From Cercis canadensis (lineage: Eukaryota > Streptophyta > Magnoliopsida > Fabales > Fabaceae), in assembly GCA_003255065.1 (NCBI GenBank), contig QAOA01000712.1, positions 676,579 through 740,578 of the forward strand: a stretch of DNA of 64,000 nt, written 5' to 3'. The notes beneath the pieces were generated by a model. That model searched no databases and was not told the DNA's origin. It saw only the letters and a list, made by a program, of their open reading frames with translations. How positions within the stretch are numbered: position 1 is the stretch's first letter; every line of letters begins with the position of its first letter. Positions 1-11,500 of this stretch are shown here, piece after piece. The position numbers and the translations under genes were made by a program.

Positions 1-1373
1 CTCTACTAGGGCAGCAGGCTTCAATGCTCTCCACGGAGGCTCAAACATTACAAGTCAAGAAAATAGCTAGTTGCTCGGCATGCAATTAAATTGGGAATTT
101 GATCAAACACCTTAGAGGCATGCTCATGAGTGTGCAAAATAGCTACTCAAAGTTTAATGTCAATGGCACCAAATGAAAATAAATATGGTGCAGCATAGTA
201 GTTTGGGCGTTTAAAACCCACAAACAGAATGCAAGCTTAGGCACCTAGGACTTTTATCAAACACCTTGGAGGCAAATTTTCAAGATGAAAGCAATGTGTG
301 TGTAAGTTGTTGTGGTACAAACCAGCAGCTAGCTTGGGTATTCTGGACCCAAAAAACCAGATTTCAAGGTGAGTTTACATGTAAAATATGCAAATAGCAT
401 GCCTTGCACTTTCTTTTATGCAGCAATAGATCGAATAGTAAGGTGTATCTAGCATATTAATATCACAATCAATCCTTAAATACCAGTGCTATGCGCTGGA
501 TCAGAATGAGTGTACACTAGGGCAATTACAATACTATCATGACAAGGGGAGACAGTACAGATGCAAAATGCTACACACTGCCATGTGAGATTCTGCTGTT
601 CTTGCTACACTCTCTACTTTGTACAACAAGAATATATAGAGCAAACAATCCATTGTCTCCAATATTAAGAAGTAATTCAACTGAGTAATCATTTCACCAG
701 CTCCTTAGATATAAGATATCGAAAACAAAGTTGTTTGGAATAAATTCTATGCTCTTATGAGATTTTGCATTTGCAAGATGACTCTTTTTAGTACTCTTCC
801 TAAGGGATTCAGGCATTTTGTCAAACAGTTGGCATGCATGTTCGATTTTTCAAGCTTCAAGCTTCAAATTGCTTGAATCTCTACTTGATTAGGCATTTTA
901 TCAGGATTTTACCTCTTGTAGAGAACCTTTCTGAGGTTGGGTAATCTCAAAGTATTCTAATTTTAAAAGAAAAGGCATCAAAATTAATCAAGATAACGCA
1001 GGATGTCTACTTCTATCTAATAACCGCAGCTGTGTTCAAAATTTCCACCTCGAGAGAGGCAAATAGAGAGAGAAAGTAAGGAGTTTACCTTCTGAGCTTC
1101 TAACTTCGACCTATTGAACTATGCATCCAGGGATTGGAACTGATATTTTAGTTACTTTTGATTATGCCCAAATTCAACGGTAAGCAGAAGAGTCACCTTC
1201 TTGAGAATTAATCGAAGATCAATCTTAAGCAGAATTCACAATCGCTATCTTGGGAATTGATCAAAAGTGGTGATCGAAGTAGGATCTGATTTCTCATAGC
1301 CATGGATGCCGACAGAAGCCGATTTCCGATGAGAACACCAGCAATTGGATGTGGTGATAACAGGAAATGAATA
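1..1373. other. No gene seen; probable decayed retroelement interior
   Basis: I see no exon-like reading frame, RNA gene or clear terminal repeat. The stretch lies just inside (3' of, on the minus strand) a gypsy-type primer-binding site, so it is probably degraded element interior or unrelated flank. Confidence 0.3.
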
Positions 1374-1376
1374 TCG

Positions 1377-1690
1377 TCCCCACAGACGGCGCCAATGTTG
1401 ATGCTGAGCAACCTGCACAGGAGGGAGAAGTACAGTCCAGGGAGGCCGGAGCCGGAGCTCCGGCGCCAACTCAAACGCCCAAGTTAGCGTGGAAGGGAGT
1501 GAGAGGAAACCTCGGAGAAAGAAGAAGCGTGAGAGGATTGCCTTGTGTGTGAGCTTTGAAGAAATTATGTAGGAGATTATATCTTTTAACAAGATATTTT
1601 GATTTTTTACTGTAACAATGGCTAGTGAGTTTATTGAGTATTAACAAATGAAAAAAAAGAATGAGAATAATAGTCAATGACTCGTAAGTC
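1377..1690 (-). mobile_element. Ty3/gypsy LTR 3' end plus primer-binding site, remnant
   Basis: On the minus strand, positions 1394-1377 read TGGCGCCGTCTGTGGGGA, the primer-binding site typical of many plant Ty3/gypsy elements. It directly follows an LTR-like end (CA at 1397-1396) and a GC-rich stretch (1400-1480) of the kind found at such LTR 3' ends. The LTR start is not resolved, and no gag or pol frame follows at lower coordinates. Short frames through 1208-1677 are side effects of the GC-rich segment, not genes. Confidence 0.55.
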
Positions 1691-2870
1691 CAGTAGCATC
1701 CCTTTTAATTATAAAAATAAAGTATGTGACACTTGGTTTAATTATAAAAGTCAAAGTGTGTAATATTCTTAGTGTCTACTCTCTTCCCCTTTTTCTAATA
1801 AATGAAACAGAAATTCAAGTAAAAGTATACATTGAAATCAAAAGTATATCTTCGAGCTCTTAGAATAATGAATCTTCCTTTAACGGATTTGGAAATGGAA
1901 GTCACAAAATGCAACACATAGAGGGTGGGTGAATTTTACCGTTTTAGTAGTGGAATTCTTCTACACTAGTTATGGGGGACTATTTAGCAAACCATATCTT
2001 CGAGGCCCATTGATTGGAGCTGTTCGGCCTTATGTCATTGATACCATCTAAATTCCAAAGCCCTTCTAAAACCCCATTTAATTCATAAGCTGGTATCCAA
2101 AGCCAACAAAAGAGAAACACAATCTTATATATATACACTGAAATATAAATAATGCATTGTTTGGAATTGGAATTAATTAACCCATCATACGTATCTTTCT
2201 TGGCCTTGACCCTTTTCATTTTTCTTTTATTATGCACCTTTTTGAGTGTTTAAACTGGTGTCTTAATGATTGGTATGCATTGACCATCTAGTTATAGCAC
2301 GCAATGTTAGGTAGATTACAATAACAAATGCAACTAAGTGTATTATTAAGATTAATATTAATTTGATCTATGTGATCCAGGCCAAGAAGTAAAAAAGGTA
2401 AAAGCATAGTAAGAAAAGGACAATAATCATAGTGTAGATATCCTCATTAATGGGCCTATCAAGATTAGAAGTTCATTTAGCTAAGGGCTAAAATCACTAA
2501 AGTCAATATTTGTATATCACCATAATACTCTTTAACTCTCATTTATAAATAGCCCTTTGTAGCAGATAAAAAGACTTTGGATCATTTCTTCATTTATTAT
2601 ATTTTTTAGTTCGGACCAATCTAACTTAATATTTGAAGTCTGAGTATTCTAACTTGGCTCATAGCTCATTTTTGTTGCTTGTGCAATTCGAGTTCCTACT
2701 TTGTATCCAACATGGAGATCTGCGACACATTGCAAATGCTTGTGTTTGTGTAATTGTATCACACTGACACATTTTGGGTTGGATGCCACTGCCACTACGT
2801 TGGTTTAACGAAGAAGCCTCTCTAACTTGCAAAAATAAAATGGCATTATTTACTATCCTCACTTGAACGT
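1691..2870. other. AT-rich intergenic DNA
   Basis: Nothing recognisable. It would include the upstream region of the receptor kinase if the leader exon call at 2880-3195 is right. Confidence 0.4.
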
Positions 2871-2879
2871 TGAATCTCT

Positions 2880-3195
2880 GCCTCCAGAATCTCGAACAAA
2901 CAAAGCCTAATAGTACCACTTCTACTAGTAGTAGTACTAATGCTTCTATTCCAACGCTTTAAGCCTCTCTTTTGGCGTGTTCTTGAAGCAATGCCGTTAA
3001 AGCTCCCCATTCCATTCTCCAACCAAATAAAAAGCAAAACAAAAACCTCAAAGTATCGCTCCTTGTCTCCATTTCGCACAATCCTATTCCTAATCTTCTC
3101 TGAACTCGCTCTCGTCTGTCTGCTTCCAACATGAATTTCTTCAACCTCTGCACCTGCTCCAATGCTTGTTTCGCTTTCTGTTCCTCCAATTTCAA
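2880..3195 (+). other. Candidate 5' UTR exon of the receptor kinase
   Basis: This pyrimidine-rich, more GC-balanced stretch ends at a possible donor (CAAG then GTTTTGATC at about 3196). It precedes about 1.7 kb of intron-like AT-rich DNA before the coding start at 4899. A spliced leader is plausible for this kinase family. A minus-strand open frame overlaps (2846-3328), but it has no recognisable domain. Only a transcript would settle the exon limits. Confidence 0.3.
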
Positions 3196-3261
3196 GGTTT
3201 TGATCTCTCATTCTTTGCATTTCTGTTACTGAATTCGTGTTTTTTTTTGTTACTTGCTTTA

Positions 3262-4140
3262 TTTTAAGCTTTTGATGCTCAGAGGTTGTTTTCTTTTTTT
3301 GTATTACGAACAAGCTTACTCTGAGCAAAAAATTAAGCGAAAACTATGTACATTGTTCCTGTTTGGCAGTTGAGAATTTCAAGAGAAAGAAATGAGAAAT
3401 CTCATGGAAAATTAAGCTTGCAGCTCGCTGAGTTGTGAAATTTGTTACTATATCCTGTTGATTTCAAGCTTTGGATGCTTAGAAATTTTGGAGTTAGTTT
3501 TCTTTGCATTTCGAGTTTAGTATAAGAAAATTAAGCGAAATTCCTGTGCATTTTGTTCCTGTTTGGCGGTTGAGAATGTTAAGGAAAAGAAGTCTCAGAA
3601 AATAGAGTTTGAAACTCGTTATTTAATTACTTGTGAAGTGAAGTCTTGTTCCGCTATTATTTATTTTATTTATTTATTTTTCTTTTTCACTTCTCCGGAG
3701 GACCAAAAATACTATGAAACTTGAGACAAATTAGGTTGTCGACTTTGCTTACAAACTGAAGGCCAGAATCCGTTGATTTTCTGCGAAGAAAAACTTGTTT
3801 ACTTGTCAAATTTTTGTACGAGGAGTTTTTCTCTTGATTCAGAAAATTTCCTAATAAATGTTTCATTAATTGAAGCTGGATCTAATTATGACAACACTTA
3901 CAGTTGTTTACTAGAGTCTGTTCTGCTCTGCTCTGCTCTGTTCCTTACACTAGTTTATAATTTTTTATTTTAAGCTTTGGATGCTTAGAAAATTAGAGTT
4001 AAGTTTCTAAGAAAATGTGACCTAAACTAAGCTAAAATTCTTTACCGTAAGTCGTTTGACTTGGCATTGTTCCTGTTTGGCGGTTGGGGATGTCAAGAGA
4101 GTCAAATCAAATCTCATGGAAAATGAAGTTACTTAACACG
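3262..4140 (+). repeat. Three diverged direct repeats in the leader intron
   Basis: Three segments (about 3262-3440, 3462-3620 and 3967-4140) share two ordered landmarks. The first is a block like AAGCTTTGGATGCTTAGA at 3266, 3468 and 3971. About 90-100 bases later comes a block TTCCTGTTTGGCGGTTG at 3356, 3556 and 4070, followed by purine-rich sequence with a TCTCATGGAAAA-like tail. The copies are direct and diverged, with spacing of roughly 200 and 500 bases. Confidence 0.7.
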
Positions 4141-4898
4141 AGATATAAACATTTATTACTTTGTGTACTCTCTTTGCAATCTAATGGAAAACAAGATTCT
4201 GTTTATTTGTACTCTCTTTGTGTACTCAATTTTTTATGAGAAGATTTTTTTCTTTATTCAAAAAAAAATTGTAGTATATGTTTCATTATGAGATTTTTCT
4301 TTGTTGTAGTTTTCATAGATATGAGGTTAATTGAAGCTGGATCTTGCATTAAACTTTTGTGCAAATAATTTTAGGAAATCCTTGGTATTTTTCCTTTCCG
4401 ATGTTGATCTAATTACTTTTAATAATGAGAGACTAATTTTAATAAAGCTAAGAAAGAGATTCTTTCAGCATCTTCTTTTGCATCTTGAATGAAATTAAGT
4501 GAGAATAAAGGGGGTTGGTTATACTTTTGCTTTTTGTCTTTCTAACGACTTATAAACTCTGATGCTCTTAGTTCAATTTAATGACCACATTTTATAGTTA
4601 TTAAATAAAGTGTTAGAACTTTTAATCTGTGACATGATGCCCGGAAGTTAGAATAGATGATAGCCAAAATGTACATCTTCATTAAGATTCATCATCGATT
4701 AAAAACATCCTTTATCAAGAACTAAGACAGCTAAAGTTTCATATTTTCTTGCATGCTTAGCTACAATTAAGTTGTCTTGTATGATCTGTAATATTATTGA
4801 CATTGTGAAAATTAGCCTTGTCAGGGAAAGTAGCAGAATTGCCAAGTGTAGAGAATCAGTCTCAAGCAACTTGATAGAGCTCTGAAGAAGCATACTCT

Positions 4899-6722
4899 AT
4901 GATGCTAATGTCCTACTTTGTTACAATACTTATCTTTTTCCTGCTGCTTTTGTTTTCCCAAACTTCAGCTGATCTAAATGCAGAAAAACAAGCCCTCCTT
5001 GAATTTGTTGGTGCAGTTCATCATGGTGAAAAAGTGAATTGGAAGCATGCTACCTCAATGTGCGCTTGTTGGGTGGGAATTACTTGCAGTTCAGACGGCT
5101 CTCATGTGATTGCTGTTCGGCTTCCGGCCACTGGACTGCGTGGTTGTATCCCAGCCAACACCCTTGGTAGGCTGAATGGCCTCACAGCCCTCAGTCTTCG
5201 GTCCAACACCCTCAGTGGGAATCTTCCACCTGACATACTTTCTCTTCCTTCTCTCCGCTTCCTATACTTGCAGCATAACAACTTTTCTGGTGATATTCCT
5301 CATTTTCTCTCTCTCAGGCTTAACTTCGTTGATCTTTCCTACAACTCTTTTACAGGAAAAATTCCAGCCTCGATTCGAAACTTGAAATATCTAACTGAAT
5401 TGAACCTCCAGAATAACTCTCTCACTGGACATATCCCTGATGTTAACCTTCCAAGGCTTAAGAATTTGAATTTAAGCTACAACCACTTTATAGGTTCAAT
5501 CCCTTTAGCCTTCCATAAGTTTTCTGAGTCTTCATTCAAAGGGAATTTGATGTTATGTGGACCACCACTGCGGAAACATTGTTCAGTTTCCCTCTATACT
5601 TCTCCCTCCAGCAAGAAGCTGAGTAAAGGAATTATAGTTGCAATTGCATTGGGGGGTTTCGCCCTGCTGTTTCTTCTGCTTCTGATACTAGTATTGTGCT
5701 GTTTCAAGAAAAAAGATGTCTCACAGAATGATGCTCCTAAAGAGAAGGATGAGAAGCTTAGGGAGGATTTTGGGAGTGGAGTGCAAGAACCTGAGAAGTA
5801 CAAGCTAATATTTTTTCAAGGTTGTTCTTATAGTTTTGATCTTGAGGATTTATTAAGAGCTTCTGCTGAGGTGCTTGGGAAGGGAGGTTGTGGGACAACT
5901 TACAAGGCCATCTTGGAGGATGGTACTGCAGTGATTGTGAAGAGGTTAAAAGAAGTGTTGGTAGGAAAAAAAGAATTTGAACAGCAAATGGAGACTGTGC
6001 AAAGGATTGGTCAGCACCCAAACATTATTCCTCTTCGTGCTTACTACTATTCCAAGGACGAAAAGCTACTGGTTTACGACTACATAATGGCTGGCAGCTT
6101 TGCCAGATTATTACATGGTAAGTTCTTCATCGACTACTTTTTTCTGATTCCTTGTGGCTCAAGGTATCATTGGCATTGCCACTATGTTGCACCGAAACGG
6201 CAATTTCCTTGCCGTACCCGTTTCCGGTGCATTTTCGAAACGTAATACGCGTACCTGCACCGGAAATGCTCTCCAGCCTTTTTTTTTATTTTTTTTTTTT
6301 ATTTGGGTATAGGGGCAAAATGGCGAGTTGTGACTACCGATGGCTGCCACGCACGAGCGAGCGCGGGGGGAGGGGGGGNNNNNNNNNNNNNNNNNNNNNN
6401 NNNNNNNNNNNNNNNNNNNNNNNNNNNNNNNNNNNNNNNNNNNNNNNNNNNNNNNNNNNNNNNNNNNNNNNNNNNNNNNNNNNNNNNNNNNNNNNNNNNN
6501 NNNNNNNNNNNNNNNNNNNNNNNNNNNNNNNNNNNNNNNNNNNNNNNNNNNNNNNNNNNNNNNNNNNNNNNNNNNNNNNNNNNNNNNNNNNNNNNNNNNN
6601 NNNNNNNNNNNNNNNNNNNNNNNNNNNNNNNNNNNNNNNNNNNNNNNNNNNNNNNNNNNNNNNNNNNNNNNNNNNNNNNNNNNNNNNNNNNNNNNNNNNN
6701 NNNNNNNNNNNNNNNNNNNNNN

Positions 6723-6755
<33 letters not shown>

Positions 6756-7691
6756 CGTAGCATACTCATACTTCTATTTTTTTTCAAAAATTGCCATACC
6801 GCCATTTCTTACCATATACAGTACCTTGTTTTATGTTCAATTATCCACATCTGGTTTCATGTTTGGCTCTGCAAATATTAGTAGAAGAACATATCTATAT
6901 ATTGTTGTGCATGTCAACAAACAAGTATACACTTAGTCAGCTGAGTTTTTATTATGTGTAAAAAAAAGCCATGTATAACTTGCTCTTAAAGTCTTAGTCA
7001 TCTATAGACATAGCTTTTATTCCTGGTTGCCGCAATTTCTGACCATACCATTACCATGTGAATTACAGGAAGCAGGGAAACTGGCAGAACTCCGCTAGAT
7101 TGGGAATCCAGACTGGAGATATCACTTGGAGCTGCTAGGGGAATTGCCCATATCCACACTGTCAGTGGAAGGAAATTTGTCCATGGCAATATAAAATCAT
7201 CTAATATCCTTCTCACAGTAAACCTTCAAGGCTGCATATCAGATTTTGGCTTAACTCCTCTAATCACTACCTCAGTCCACAATACAGGTCCAGGCTACCG
7301 AGCACCCGAGGTTATTGAAGGGCGAAAACGCACCCAAAAATCTGATGTATATAGCTTTGGGGTTGTCCTTCTTGAGATGCTGACCGGCAAACCGCCAATT
7401 CAGTATTCAGGGCATGATGATGTGGTTCATCTTCCAAGGTGGGTGCAATCTGTTGTTAGGGAGGAATGGACTGCTGAAGTGTTTGATGTTGAGCTAATGA
7501 GGTATCAAAATATTGAAGAAGAATTGGTGCAGATGCTGCAACTGGCAATGGCATGTGTTGCGAAAGTGCCTGACATGAGACCTTCAATGGAGGAAGTCGT
7601 TAAGATGATTGAAGAAATCAAAGAATCTAATTCTGAGAACCAACCATCATTCTCTGAGGACAAGTACAGGTATTCCCATACTCAAGTTTAA
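4899..7691 (+). CDS. LRR-III receptor-like kinase, probable pseudokinase (At5g58300-type)
   Basis: Two coding exons, 4899-6117 and 7069-7691, joined in phase 1 by a GT/AG intron, give 613 residues; the family is usually 620-660. Order: signal peptide (1-24); LRR N-cap with a Cys-Ala-Cys-Trp motif (26-63); about five LRRs (70-205); Cys pair (220, 228); membrane span (244-269) followed by Lys-rich stop-transfer; kinase-like domain (from about 312). The glycine loop [11 protein letters not shown] (327-337), VAIK lysine (VKRLK) and DFG (465-467) are present. The catalytic HRD is HGN (445-447), as commonly seen in LRR-III kinases, so it probably signals with little or no phosphotransfer. It acts at the plasma membrane; the ligand is unknown. 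The start is the first of two adjacent Met codons. No frameshift or stop is seen. The intron contains an assembly gap. Confidence 0.9.
6140..6270. repeat. GC-rich imperfect inverted repeat in the kinase intron
   Basis: Within the intron, GAAACGGCAA (about 6194) is followed after a short loop by TTGCCGTACCCGTTTC, an imperfect palindrome far more GC-rich than the rest of the intron. It may be the edge of a DNA transposon that extends into the sequence gap at 6379. The family was not identified. Confidence 0.35.
6379..6722. other. Assembly gap (344 N)
   Basis: A run of N bounded by a G-rich tract (6364-6378) on the left and a TA microsatellite on the right, inside the kinase intron. No protein should be read across it. 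Confidence 0.99.
6723..6750. repeat. (TA)n microsatellite
   Basis: Uninterrupted TA dinucleotides abutting the gap. The true array may be longer than shown. Confidence 0.95.
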
Positions 7692-8597
7692 GCCAAGATA
7701 TAAACACTCAAGTAAAGGAAGACACTTAGATACGTAATATTTTCTAAAGGCAATTAACAGAGACTGCAGGAACATTTTGAATCCAATGCCAAGTGTAAAA
7801 AACGTGCTTGGTCATCTGAATCGTTTAAGGTATTGTTTTTAAAAGTACGTACAATTTTAGCATTTCACTTTTTTTTTTTCTTCCACCTTCCCATGATTGC
7901 TACAAACTCGTATCTCTAAGCAATTACTTAGGTGATAGTTCAAATTTCTTGTATGATAGAATATTATTGAGGATATGTACTTCAATAAATCAGTATCATA
8001 ATATCTTTTTTGGGTTTCTGTTTATTATTTTTCTTTGTCAACACTAGTTTTCCACATCATCCATTGATAGGGGATTTTATAAATTAACTAAAATAAAACA
8101 TAATCTTGATAAACAGGGAAAAAATATAAGTGACTTGAGCTTCTCTTTTCAGTATTCAGTATGTCAAATTTAAAAGGGCAAAATCTTAAATAATCCTAAT
8201 TATAAAAGATAGCATCATGACAGAAAAGTATAACTTAATTATACGCCATGCGCGCCTTAGTTATCAACTATACAAGATTGCTCGTGATGATATCGTCTAT
8301 TAAAGAATAATTTTTCCAATAGCAACAATAATGTAAAGCATATGCTGAATCATGATTTATAGTTAAAATTATCCTTATACAAAAACTGGTTATAGCAAAG
8401 GTTAGACCCGAAGTACTACAAATACAACAAATACAGTAAATAACTCTTGATCCTCTTTCCCAGCAGCTCACACTAACAGATCTAAATGTCAAAAGAATGG
8501 ATTTGAAAATAAGTGTATAATGGCCCAATTTAGGCCAACCTATTAGTATTTTCTTCCTAGTATGAAGTTACGGTCTGTGTCACCCAATAACGGAAAG
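7692..8597. other. Intergenic region between convergent genes
   Basis: The kinase (+) and the coiled-coil gene (-) converge here. The sequence is AT-rich and should contain both 3' UTRs. No further gene or repeat was recognised. Confidence 0.6.
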
Positions 8598-11500
8598 TCA
8601 ATGACTAGCGTCTGAACTGCTTTTGTTAACCAAGTCAGCACCACTAACATACTTGGCGACAAATGATATCAACCGGAATGGAGCGCCAATAAGGGGAGCA
8701 TCTGTAATTGGGACAACATCCTTTTCCACATTCTTGGCATCCTCCAACTCTTCTTGATCCCTCACTTCATTGTCATCCAATGGAATTTGCACAATTTCTC
8801 CAGAGCCGTCAGACACTAAAGAGTCTGAAACCACCCCAGCAACATTCTTGGCATCAATGGTGTCATTCTTATGTTGAACTGGAACATCTTCCAAAGAATC
8901 CAACTCCTGAGCTGATACAGATGTAATCTCTTCAGATTCAGGTATAGGAATAGCAACACCAGCAGGTTCAGCATATTCAGTCATCCCATCCGGCACAGTG
9001 GCTCCAGACAATTCAGCTGTTGCACTTCGTTGATCCAGCTCAACATATAATTCATTTACCTGAATTATATATAAATATCAGATCTGTAACAAAGTTATTG
9101 GAATTTGGTGATAGGCATAGACCACAATCTCAAAATCCAGTGTTTTACCTTCTCAACAAGTCCTGCATTTTCTTCAACCAATTTCTCCACCAGCATACGG
9201 GCTGCTTCAATTTGATTTTTCAAGTCCTCATGCTCAGAAACATTGTCCTATCCCACGATTAAAAGAATAATGAAATGCTAGAAAAAAGGAAATAACTATG
9301 TTCATAAGCTGCTAAAATAGGCAAAGCTCGAAAACATTGTGGACTTTGACAGGTTTAGGACACAGTAGGTCACCCTCCACCTTCATTTCCAGAAGGATGA
9401 ATGTGCCACAAGAGCCAAATGTCACTTGTAGCAGTCATGGTGTACTATTCCGGAGTCAACCTCTATTGACCAAAAGGCCATTTTCCATGTAATCATATAT
9501 ATAAGTCTCCATGATCCTTTCAATTCAGTTTTCAAAGATTATTAAAAAGCCTAAAAAACTTATTTTCCTATGCATTAAGGTAATCATGTAAATTTTTACC
9601 ATGTAATAGAAGGTACCAAGAAACTGACCTTTGCAGATGCATCTACTGAGCGGGAAGAAGCAGAGCTACTCTTTCCAAGATTCTGAATTGCTAACTGAAG
9701 ACCTGGCACATTTTCCATCAATCGCTGGTTTTCTAGCAACAGACTATTCCTGGACTCTTCCAACTCTGCCAGCTGCCAAACTTTGTTTTAATTTCCATAT
9801 CAGAACAAACACATATTTGTTGTGAAATGACCATGACCAAATAACAGTATTTTGAGTGCAATTAGGGAAGCCAATGCGTAGGATTCATTGGAGTAAAGAA
9901 AGAAAAAAAGGAAAGACTTGATTAAATATCATGGCTGTCATGTTGAATGAAGATCAAAGATTGCAACAAAAATTACATAACCTAAATGAATGATTTCTAC
10001 AAAATAAGTAACAAAACATGTAAAAAGTACAAAGCAAGAATTGTTACAGCAATTAGCCAGAATGTTTAGGCATGAAATTTTTTAGGGAAATAAATAAATT
10101 AGTAATTTCATCCACATTAACTGAAGATTGTAGAGAATCTGATCTTATGCTTATAAATGATAAAACTGCAAATTTCATTACATATATAAAAGAAGAAAAA
10201 TATCATTAAGACAAGGAATGAAGGAATGCAAACATATGCAAATATGAAAAAGAAAAGAGATGTTTGCCTTATTGTCTCACCAGATAGCTTCTCACCCGAA
10301 CTCAGAAAAGAAGTCCAGAATTGCTGGACTCAATTCAGTCTTAATAGCAAATACATGAAAAACAATAGGCACTTGACTGATATACGATTATTACATCAAG
10401 TGAAAAACTGCATAATATTATTTAATATTTCAATTAACCACTTCGATCAAAGTATTCATGTAAATACAGAGGTACATACCTGCACTTGTAGTCTACTAAT
10501 GTCACCATTCAGATTCAAATAAGTTTCTTTAGCTGAGTTCTGTAAAATAAGCACAGGATATGCCTCTACTAAGCGACAAGTTCACAAAAAAAATAAATCA
10601 CACATTTATCATAATTCTATTGATTCTTATTCTCATAATAACTGGTAAACTGTTATTATGAAAAATGATGTTAAAAGTTCTTTTATAGAAGAATAAAAAG
10701 AAAATTACTCCAACCTCTCTTGGATTTAGCTAAAATAACATGCATCTCTCCTTTATTTCTAAAATCTACAGAAACCTTCCTTAACAATCAGAAAGTGCTT
10801 CAAATTAACCCACTTGGCGCTTTTCTCTCACAAAACAGTATCACAGCCACCAAACCTTAGTCAAAAGCAAAATAAGTTGGCCAAACACCATAACTACCCT
10901 TAGCCTACTAGGTAAATTGGCTCAGAAAACACCAGTGTGTAAAAAATATACATATTCAATATTGTGCTGACAAAACTCACTTGGATGTTTTTGTTAGATA
11001 TAAAACCATTCTTGGGCCTTCACCTAACAGCTTAAGCTTTTAGGTTGAATTGGCTCTTGACATGGTATCAGAGCCTCTTTGACCAAGCGGTCAGGAGATC
11101 GAATCCTTATGCCCCCACTTTCTCAATTAAATTGAAATTTCAGCACAAGGTATAAGTGGGCCTATGATTTGTTCACACTTCAAGCCCAAAGGGCTTTCGT
11201 GTGGGGGACGTGTTAGATATAAAACCATTCCCAGGCCTGCCTTCACCTACAGCTCCAATAATGGTTTTATATCTTATAGTTTTTAGCTACATGGGTATTT
11301 TTTAAGCCAATTAACCAACTTAACTATGGGTGGCTAGGCATCTGACCAACACATTTTGCATTTGACCGGCCACATGGCTGTGTCAAAGTTTCCACTAATT
11401 GAAATTAACTTATGTCAGTGCCTAAAATCCTTATTTATGCTTCTAAAAGGACTAGAGAAAATGAAAATAAAAACCATTTGTTAGCGTATAATAGTTTGCC

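Noticed and set aside
2846..3328. 160-codon minus-strand frame opposite the proposed kinase leader
   Set aside because: It is Arg/Ser/Glu-rich with no domain. Composition follows from the C/T-rich leader on the other strand; two overlapping frames look equally protein-like.
6152..6936. Long open frames on both strands across 6152-6936
   Set aside because: They are made of the N run and the (TA)n repeat; no real coding content is visible.
8708..8926. Plus-strand 72-codon frame
   Set aside because: It lies antisense within the last exon of the coiled-coil gene, which has clear splice signals and continuous coding on the minus strand.
10226..10522. 98-codon plus-strand frame
   Set aside because: It crosses an intron and the 60-nt minus-strand exon of the coiled-coil gene; no domain is present.
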